From contig DLAP01000008.1 of NCBI GenBank assembly GCA_002493965.1, positions 88,136 to 109,719 of the forward strand: a stretch of DNA of 21,584 bases. Reading direction: 5' to 3'. This DNA is from Clostridiales bacterium UBA7044 (GTDB lineage Bacteria > Bacillota > Clostridia > Oscillospirales > Oscillospiraceae). Numbering within the stretch: the stretch's first letter is position 1; each line of letters starts with the position of its first letter. The notes under the pieces are model-generated. The model made no database searches. It had not been told where the DNA came from and was given only the letters and a program-made list of their open reading frames with translations. A program made the translations under genes and the position numbers. Below are positions 1 to 5,853 of this stretch, in pieces.

Positions 1-1
1 T

Positions 2-952
2 TTGGGAATGTCCGAGGAGGAGCTTTTCTCTCTGCATACCCATGACAATATGGAAGCCGAACGGATCACCGCTCCCCGCTACTCCTATTGGAAGAGCGTA
101 TTTCGGGTGTTCTTCCGGAAGAAAATCAATATTTTTGTCCTGGTGCTGTTGGTGTTTGTGGTGGCCTTTGCCTTTATCTATCCGCCGCTTTCCGGCTATG
201 ACGAGTTCGCCAACCTGATGGACGGCACCGCGAAACACCTGGCCCCGGCGGCAGCCATGGAGAAGTTCGGGCATAATATCCACTGGATCCTGGGCACCGG
301 CGCCTCAGGCAACTCTACCTTCGACGCGGTATGGTCCGGCGCTCGGATCTCCATTGCACTGGCCCTGGTCTGCGGCCTGATCAATATGACGGTAGGCGTA
401 ATTGTGGGCGCCCTGTGGGGCTACTCCAAGCGTGCGGATAAGGTCATGCTGGAGGTCTACAATGTGGTCGGCAACATTCCCTATCAGCTGCTGTGCTCCG
501 TCTTGGTGCTGATTTTCCGTCCCAAGTTCTGGACCATGGTATTCGCCCTGACCATCACCGGCTGGCTGGCCATCGCCCATTTCTTCCGCACCCAGGTGCT
601 GATTATCCGGGACCGGGAGTATAACCTGGCCTCCCGCTGCCTGGGCACTCCCACCGCCCGGATTGCCAGCAAGAACCTGCTGCCCTTCCTGACCTCTGTG
701 ATTGTCACCCAGGCGGCAGTGGAAATCCCCAGCTATATCAGCATGGAAGTTTTCCTTTCCTTTATCGGCCTTGGCCTGACGGACACCACCCTGGGCAAGC
801 TGATTACCAATGCCCAGAGCGCAATGCTCACGCCCGGCTGGGAGATGGAATTCTGGAGCCCTGTGTTCCTGGCGTCTGTCATTGCCATTGTGCTGTACGT
901 GGCGGGTCAGAATCTGGGCGACGCTTCGGATCCCAGAACCCACATGATGTAA
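2..952 (+). CDS. oppC: Oligopeptide ABC transporter permease, OppC/AmiD type (5' end at window edge)
   Basis: Inner permease subunit of a peptide importer; with a second permease outside the window it forms the membrane channel driven by OppD and OppF. The frame is open to the left edge. A TTG at 2 and an ATG at 8 are the first possible starts, and the true start may lie just outside. The N-terminus aligns in length with streptococcal AmiD (from memory), including a motif near residues 24-30 (APRYSYW), so little is missing. A membrane helix spans about 42-61. Further hydrophobic segments lie at about 115-138, 162-192, 228-257 and 286-302. The coupling (EAA) loop is at about 206-228, with the conserved glycine in CLGTP. 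The ending QNLGDASDPRTHMM is typical of this subfamily. OppD follows after 13 bases, so the genes are cotranscribed. Family assignment is firm; the start is not. Confidence 0.93.
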   Translation: MGMSEEELFSLHTHDNMEAERITAPRYSYWKSVFRVFFRKKINIFVLVLLVFVVAFAFIYPPLSGYDEFANLMDGTAKHLAPAAAMEKFGHNIHWILGTGASGNSTFDAVWSGARISIALALVCGLINMTVGVIVGALWGYSKRADKVMLEVYNVVGNIPYQLLCSVLVLIFRPKFWTMVFALTITGWLAIAHFFRTQVLIIRDREYNLASRCLGTPTARIASKNLLPFLTSVIVTQAAVEIPSYISMEVFLSFIGLGLTDTTLGKLITNAQSAMLTPGWEMEFWSPVFLASVIAIVLYVAGQNLGDASDPRTHMM

Positions 953-965
953 GGGGGAGGGCAAT

Positions 966-2714
966 ATGGAAGAAAAGAAAGTACTTTTGTCCGTCCGGGA
1001 TTTGGTGGTGAAATTCCATGTCCGCGGCAGGACACTGACAGCCATTCGCGGTATCTCCCTGGATATCTATGAGGGCGAGTCCATTGCCATCGTGGGCGAG
1101 TCCGGTTCCGGTAAATCCGTATTTACCAAGACCTTTGCCAATATGCTGGATGACAACGGCTATATTGACCAAGGCTCTATCATCTTCAACGACCCGGAGC
1201 TGGCAGATACAACCCTGAATCTGGGCCCGGTAGAGCACAGGCGTATTCGCAGCATCGCATCTACCCTGAACGGCTACGCGAAACTGGAAAACGGTGCCGC
1301 GACCTACCGCCAGATGAAGGAACTGAAAGCGGATAAGCAGCATCGGGAGACCCTCAGCGACGAAGAATATGATGCATTTAATACCCAGCTGGACGATCTG
1401 CGGTTCCAGCGGACGGAGCTGTTTAACCAGAAGCAGACCTTTGACACCGCTAAGGAAAAGGACCAGATTAAATCTGCCGCTGAGCGCATCAAGGCGCTGG
1501 ATGCGCAGATTAAGGCGCTGGAGAAGAAGCGTGAGGATACTGTCAAAGCCCACAAGGCAGCTGCCCGGCAGGATACTGCTTACCAGGATTCCTTCCGGCA
1601 GCAGATGGACCAGTTGAAGGCATCCTACGCCCAGGAGATCAAATGCCCTATTTCTCCCGAGACCCAGAAGCGCAACCAGGAGATCGCCAAGGAAATCTAC
1701 CTCTCCGTGGGCCGGTACAATGTGGTGACTCGGAACCGGATGATCTACCGGCTGCTGGGCTGCATGAAAAAGGCCATGCGTCTGGGTGCGGACCTGAATA
1801 GCGACGAGGTTCGCAATCAGGTGTTTAGTGAGGTCATTTTCCGGGTAAAGCTTCTGGACGAGACTGACAGTAAGCTCCACGGAAGCTGTACCATCGACCT
1901 TGCCAACGTCAAGTATGCCAAGGACCTGTCTCAGATCCGGGGCCGCCGGATTGCCACGGTTTTCCAGGATCCCATGACATCCCTAAACCCCATTATCACC
2001 ATTGGCAAGCAGATTTCCTCCATTATCATTAAGCATCAGGGCTGCACCGAGGCGGAGGCCCGCCGTCAGGCCCTGGACCTGATGAAGAAGGTAGGCATCC
2101 CCAATGCGGAGCAGCGCTTTGACGATTACCCCTTCCAGTATTCCGGTGGTATGCGCCAGAGAATCGTGATTGCCATTGCCCTGTCCTGCCGTCCCAAAAT
2201 TCTGATTTGCGACGAGCCGACTACGGCTTTGGACGTGACCATTCAGGCCCAGATTCTGAAGCTCATTAAGGATCTGCAAAAGGAATTCGGATATACCATC
2301 GTGTTCATCACCCATGACCTGGGCGTGGTCGCCAACGTGGCGGACCGGGTAGCCGTGCTGTATGCCGGTCAGGTGGTGGAGCTGGGCACCGTGGAGGAAA
2401 TTTTCTACGATCCCAGGCACCCCTACACCTGGGCCATGCTTTCGAGCCTTCCTCAGCTTGCCCAGCGGAATACCAAGCTTTACTCCATCACCGGTACGCC
2501 CCCGTCCCTGTACAATAAGATCGTGGGCGATCCCTTTGCGCCCCGGAATCCCTACTGCCTGACCATCGATACTCTGAAGGACGCACCCATGTTCCAGGTC
2601 ACAGAAACCCATTTTGCAAAGACCTGGCTCCTGGATCCCAGAGCTCCCAAAATCGACAAGCCTGAAGCCATCTGCAACCTTCACGAGAAACTCGTGGAAG
2701 CCTTTAATATCTGA
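966..2714 (+). CDS. oppD: Oligopeptide ABC transporter ATPase, OppD/AmiE type, with a large internal insert
   Basis: First of two ATPases powering the peptide importer at the cytoplasmic face. Seen: Walker A GESGSGKS at 44-51, Q-loop FQDPMTSLNP at about 333-342, signature YSGGMRQR at 392-399, Walker B ILICDEPTTALD at 412-423 and switch histidine in THD at about 450. The C-terminal peptide-transporter domain has TGTPPSLY and GDPFAPRN. As in AmiE, the usual cysteines of that domain are partly replaced. At 582 residues it is about 225 longer than ordinary AmiE/OppD. The excess lies between Walker A and the Q-loop, about residues 88-315. Residues 115-225 of it are Lys/Glu/Ala/Gln-rich and should form coiled coil; it then returns to family sequence at RGRRIATVFQDP. 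The frame stays open with normal codon use, so this is not a frameshift. A GGGGGAGGG ribosome site precedes ATG 966. Confidence 0.95.
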   Translation: MEEKKVLLSVRDLVVKFHVRGRTLTAIRGISLDIYEGESIAIVGESGSGKSVFTKTFANMLDDNGYIDQGSIIFNDPELADTTLNLGPVEHRRIRSIASTLNGYAKLENGAATYRQMKELKADKQHRETLSDEEYDAFNTQLDDLRFQRTELFNQKQTFDTAKEKDQIKSAAERIKALDAQIKALEKKREDTVKAHKAAARQDTAYQDSFRQQMDQLKASYAQEIKCPISPETQKRNQEIAKEIYLSVGRYNVVTRNRMIYRLLGCMKKAMRLGADLNSDEVRNQVFSEVIFRVKLLDETDSKLHGSCTIDLANVKYAKDLSQIRGRRIATVFQDPMTSLNPIITIGKQISSIIIKHQGCTEAEARRQALDLMKKVGIPNAEQRFDDYPFQYSGGMRQRIVIAIALSCRPKILICDEPTTALDVTIQAQILKLIKDLQKEFGYTIVFITHDLGVVANVADRVAVLYAGQVVELGTVEEIFYDPRHPYTWAMLSSLPQLAQRNTKLYSITGTPPSLYNKIVGDPFAPRNPYCLTIDTLKDAPMFQVTETHFAKTWLLDPRAPKIDKPEAICNLHEKLVEAFNI

Positions 2715-2731
2715 AAGGAGGTCATGCCAAA

Positions 2732-4048
2732 GTGCGTAATGAGACAAAGAAACTGGAAGAAACTTCCAAGCACCTTCCCGAGCATGGCCCCATTGATGAA
2801 AAAACGGGCAAGGAGGTTCTGTTGTCCGTCCGAAATGTAGACATCGTATTCGGAAAGGGAGACAAGGCCCTGAAAGCTGTGAAGAACGCCAGCTTTGACA
2901 TTTACAAAGGGGAGACCTTCTCTCTGGTAGGCGAGTCCGGCTCCGGTAAGACCACCATCGGCCGGGCCGTAATCCGGGTAAATCCCTGCGCCGCCGGTGA
3001 GATCCTGTACAAGGGTGTCCGTATTTCCGGCAACATCCCCCATTCTCTGGACCGGGAGGTCATCCGGAATATCCAGATGGTGTTTCAGGACCCTGCAGCT
3101 TCCCTGAATGAGCGGGCTACCGTGGACTATATCATCTCCGAGGGTCTGTACAATTTCCACCTCTATGAGGACGAGGCGGACCGTGTCCGCAAGGTGGAGA
3201 ATATGATCGAGGAGGTGGGCCTGCTGCCTGAGCACCTGACCCGTTACCCCCACGAATTCTCCGGCGGTCAGCGGCAGCGTATCGGCATCGCCCGTGCCAT
3301 GGTCATGGAGCCGGAGCTGGTGGTGGCTGACGAGCCGATCTCCGCTCTGGACGTGTCCATCCGTGCCCAGGTGCTGAACCTGATGAAGAAGTTCCAGGAG
3401 GAGAAAAACCTGACCTACCTCTTCATCGCCCATGACCTGTCTGTGGTCCGTTTCATCTCTGACCGGATCGGCGTTATCTATAAGGGGGATATCGTGGAGA
3501 TTGCCGAGGCGGAGGAGCTGTTTCACTATCCCCTCCATCCCTACACCCGCAGTTTGATTTCGGCCATTCCCATCCCGGATCCCATCCTGGAGAAGAACAA
3601 GGTCCTGTTTACCTACGATCCTTCCATCCACGACTACAGCGAGGAAAAGCCGGAGATGGTGGACATTGGTCACAACCATTTTGTCTATGGCAATTCTGCG
3701 GAAATTGCGGAATACAAGCGCCAGCGGGAGGCCGGGGTGCCCATCAAGTCCATCACCATACTGGATCCCAACGTGCCCCAGGAGGAGAAGGCTGCTGCCG
3801 AGGCATCCATCCCCACCGCCCGTGAGGGGGAGATTCTGGACCATCCTGTCCACGATACCGGAAGCGTCTGGTATAAGATTCTGTCCTTCTTCCTGCCCAT
3901 CTTAGGTATTATCGGCGGTTTCATTTTCCGTAAGCACAATCACATCCGCAACTACAAAGCCTGTATGCAGGGCGCGAAAATTGGCATTATCACCTTCCTG
4001 GTAATCCTGCTGATCTTCTGCCTGCTGCTGGTTTTGGCAGTCATATAG
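2732..4048 (+). CDS. oppF: Oligopeptide ABC transporter ATPase, OppF/AmiF type, with a C-terminal two-helix membrane tail
   Basis: Second ATPase of the importer. Seen: Walker A GESGSGKT at 67-74, Q-loop FQDPAASLN at 118-126, signature FSGGQRQR at 176-183, Walker B VVADEPISALD at 197-207 and switch His 234. PHEFSGGQRQR, IPIPDPILE and the following YDPS..DY block are typical of AmiF. The start is the GTG at 2732, set by an AAAGGAGG ribosome site about 10 bases upstream; the nearby ATGs at 2724 and 2739 are out of frame. The protein has 438 residues against about 305-330 for the family. The extra part is a charged linker (about 325-375) and two hydrophobic helices, about 379-399 and 416-438, joined by a basic loop (RKHNHIRNYK). 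No known OppF function needs a membrane anchor. The tail is in frame, so it is a fusion or extension; its role is unknown. Confidence 0.95.
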   Translation: MRNETKKLEETSKHLPEHGPIDEKTGKEVLLSVRNVDIVFGKGDKALKAVKNASFDIYKGETFSLVGESGSGKTTIGRAVIRVNPCAAGEILYKGVRISGNIPHSLDREVIRNIQMVFQDPAASLNERATVDYIISEGLYNFHLYEDEADRVRKVENMIEEVGLLPEHLTRYPHEFSGGQRQRIGIARAMVMEPELVVADEPISALDVSIRAQVLNLMKKFQEEKNLTYLFIAHDLSVVRFISDRIGVIYKGDIVEIAEAEELFHYPLHPYTRSLISAIPIPDPILEKNKVLFTYDPSIHDYSEEKPEMVDIGHNHFVYGNSAEIAEYKRQREAGVPIKSITILDPNVPQEEKAAAEASIPTAREGEILDHPVHDTGSVWYKILSFFLPILGIIGGFIFRKHNHIRNYKACMQGAKIGIITFLVILLIFCLLLVLAVI

Positions 4049-4062
4049 TAAGGTATCGTTAC

Positions 4063-4099
4063 GGCGGAGCGGCGAAAACGCTGCTCCGCCAAGCTGTTT
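4063..4099 (+). terminator. Hairpin between oppF and the next gene (weak intrinsic terminator)
   Basis: A 12-bp stem (4063-4074 with 4079-4090, one G-U pair) closes an AAAA tetraloop. It is followed by a short T run at 4096-4099 that overlaps the approach to the next ribosome site (AAGGAG at 4101). The weak T-tract suggests partial termination or transcript processing rather than a full stop, so the gene at 4112 may be expressed at a lower level from the same transcript. Confidence 0.6.
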
Positions 4100-4111
4100 T
4101 AAGGAGTTCTT

Positions 4112-5359
4112 ATGAAAAAAACCGGAAGGAATCCCAATGCGGAACCCGCAGATAAGGTGCAGGGGCCCCAAAAAGACTGGAAGCTCCGGGTCGTGCTGAT
4201 GGCGGCTTTTTTGGGGATTGCTCTGTATTTCATCGGCTCCGGACTGCATGAGGGCCTTTCCACCAAGCCCACATGGCAGGAGGTGGAGGCCACGGGAATC
4301 GGTACAAGCTGGGCAGGGGACTTCCTTTTCCAGTACGATTTTTCCTCGCTCCAGGGGGACCTGAGCCGCCACAGTAAGAAATTGACTGCCGTTTACAGCG
4401 AAGCTTCCGAAAGGGGCTACCGTCTGTTTTCTCCGGAGGTCCGGGAGGAAAATCTATACAATGTAGGCTACCTGAACGACCATCCCAACCAGGAAATGAT
4501 CGTGGATCCCGGGTTGTTTCAGGCCCTGGAGCAGGTGAGTGCTTCCGGGGACCGGCATGTCTTTCTGGCGCCTGCGGCACAGGAGTACAGCACAATGTTT
4601 CTGTACGATGACGATGCCCAGGCCGCTGTTTTGGACCCCACCAGAAATCCGGACACCCGGGTATGGCTGGCAGAGCTTGGAACCTATGTCAGCGACCCAA
4701 ACCACATCCGGCTGGATGTGACAGGGGAGGGGAAGGTTAAGCTTACCGTTTCCCAGGAATACCTGGAGTTCGCGGAGGCTTATGGGCTGGATACCCTCTT
4801 TGACTTTGGCATTTTTCAGAACGCCTTTCTGGTGGACTATTTGGCGGAGCAGATCACCGCTGCGGGCTACCGGGCGGGGTATCTATGTAGCTTCGATGGC
4901 TTTACCCGAAATCTGGATGACCGGGGCACCCAGTACGCGCAGAACCTTTCCCACCGGGAAGCGGGCAGAATCTTTCAGCCTGCAAAATTCTCCTACGAAG
5001 GCCCCATGTCCATCGTCACATTCCGGAACTATCCCCTGTCCGGGAAGGACCGGTGGCGCTGCTATGCATATGGGACCGGTGAGATTGTATCTCTCTACCT
5101 GGATCCCACTGACGGTCTGCCCAAAAGCGCCCTGCCAGAGCTGACAGTCTATTCTCGAAACTTAAGCTGCGGTGAGTTGGCGCTCAAGACGGCACAGATT
5201 TTTATTTCTGACACGTTCCGGCAGGAGGAACTGCTGGAGCTGACCCGGGAAGATATGAAGGCCCTGTGGTTTTCTGGCTATGACCTAAAGTATACCGATG
5301 GAGAAAATCCGCCGGAGATTTTGGAGCCTCAGAGCGCCTATAAGCTAAGGAAACTCTGA
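4112..5359 (+). CDS. Membrane-anchored protein of unknown function (possible ApbE-like fold)
   Basis: 415 residues; not recognised with confidence. Seen: a polar, basic N-terminal segment of about 24 residues, one membrane helix at about 25-43, and then a soluble domain of about 370 residues that should lie outside the membrane. The stretch around 229-268 (LFDFGIFQNAFLVDYLAEQ, then AAGY, then SFDGFTRNLD) resembles in spacing the LDLGGIAKGYAVD...GG region of ApbE flavin transferases. LDPTRNP at about 174-180 resembles their FDPT motif. The usual catalytic residues are not clearly present, so this is a guess about fold and not function. It starts at ATG 4112 behind AAGGAG, downstream of the peptide importer and a weak hairpin. 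The last three residues (RKL) and the TGA stop lie inside the adjoining inverted-repeat element, so the original C-terminus may have been altered. Confidence 0.7.
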   Translation: MKKTGRNPNAEPADKVQGPQKDWKLRVVLMAAFLGIALYFIGSGLHEGLSTKPTWQEVEATGIGTSWAGDFLFQYDFSSLQGDLSRHSKKLTAVYSEASERGYRLFSPEVREENLYNVGYLNDHPNQEMIVDPGLFQALEQVSASGDRHVFLAPAAQEYSTMFLYDDDAQAAVLDPTRNPDTRVWLAELGTYVSDPNHIRLDVTGEGKVKLTVSQEYLEFAEAYGLDTLFDFGIFQNAFLVDYLAEQITAAGYRAGYLCSFDGFTRNLDDRGTQYAQNLSHREAGRIFQPAKFSYEGPMSIVTFRNYPLSGKDRWRCYAYGTGEIVSLYLDPTDGLPKSALPELTVYSRNLSCGELALKTAQIFISDTFRQEELLELTREDMKALWFSGYDLKYTDGENPPEILEPQSAYKLRKL

Positions 5360-5512
5360 ATAAATCGCCTGCGGCTGAGCAACAAATCTTTTCCTCCATC
5401 TGTGCAGTTTCAGAAAGCGGGAAATACATACAGTATTCCTCCGCTTTTGAAACTTTTATCTGAAGAAAAAATCTCTTGCTGTCAGCTCTTGTCGATTTAA
5501 TCAGAGTTTCCC
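5348..5512. repeat. MITE-like element with terminal inverted repeats, copy 1 (165 bp)
   Basis: The left end AGGAAACTCTGAATAAATCG (5348-5367) is an inverted match to the right end at 5493-5512, with two mismatches in 20. Both ends are flanked by TA (5346-5347 and 5513-5514), as expected for a TA target duplication of the IS630/mariner type. The interior is also largely self-complementary: an imperfect 21-bp pair runs from about 5407 to 5453 around a short ACATAC region, so the whole element could fold into one long hairpin. It has no coding capacity. A second, shorter copy with the same ends and the same right-hand core (CAGCTCTTG then CGATT) lies at 19796-19853. The left end supplies the last three codons and the stop of the preceding gene. 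Confidence 0.75.
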
Positions 5513-5531
5513 TAAAAAGTGGAATAAGCAT

Positions 5532-5576
5532 GAAAAATCCCCAGTTCGGTTGACCAGACCGAACCGGGGATTTTTC
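5532..5576. terminator. Strong bidirectional-looking terminator upstream of clpB
   Basis: A 19-bp stem (5532-5550 with 5558-5576, one A-C mismatch) closes a 7-base loop. An A run on the left flank and a T run on the right lie within the stem, the form of an intrinsic terminator that can act in both directions. It isolates clpB from the peptide-importer operon. Confidence 0.85.
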
Positions 5577-5762
5577 AGAGAAAAAGAGAGGTAAGAAAAT
5601 GAAAAAGGAAAGAATATCTATTAGATGGCTTTATTATAGCCCATGACCTGTTAAAATGCAAGGGGGAAATTGTTAAATTAGTATTAACGATAGAAAAAAT
5701 CCAAGGAGACTTTTGTACAAAATGCCAAATGTGAATTTTTTGTACCATTTGAAAGGTTGGGC
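5577..5762. other. AT-rich intergenic stretch upstream of the clpB promoter
   Basis: I see no convincing gene. A 15-codon frame at 5599-5646 has only a poor ribosome site. GTTAA and TTAAC form a short inverted repeat around 5672-5688. The octamer TTTTGTAC occurs twice, at 5711-5718 and 5738-5745, 27 bases apart and just upstream of the -35 box. This could be a second regulatory site, but two short AT-rich matches may be chance. No CtsR-type GGTCAAA heptamer is present. Confidence 0.4.
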
Positions 5763-5790
5763 TTGACTTTTTGGAAAAATGGAGTATAGT
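5763..5790 (+). promoter_or_regulatory. clpB promoter (sigma-A type)
   Basis: -35 TTGACT at 5763-5768 and -10 TATAGT at 5785-5790 with a 16-base spacer. Transcription should begin near 5797, immediately before the CIRCE operator. Confidence 0.75.
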
Positions 5791-5803
5791 GAAGACAAAT
5801 GAA

Positions 5804-5830
5804 TTAGCACTCTTACATTGAGAGTGCTAA
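5804..5830. promoter_or_regulatory. CIRCE operator (HrcA binding site)
   Basis: A perfect match to the CIRCE consensus: TTAGCACTC at 5804-5812, a 9-base spacer, and GAGTGCTAA at 5822-5830. It sits between the predicted transcription start and the clpB ribosome site, where HrcA would block transcription at normal temperature. hrcA itself is not in the window. Confidence 0.96.
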
Positions 5831-5853
5831 ACCAAGAAAGGAAGGATAGCTTT

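Noticed and set aside
5599..5646. 15-codon frame upstream of clpB
   Set aside because: Only a poor ribosome site, no conserved feature; too short to support without conservation data.
5722..5766. 14-codon frame ending in the clpB -35 box
   Set aside because: The nearest AAGGAG is too far (about 13 bases) and the frame runs into the promoter.
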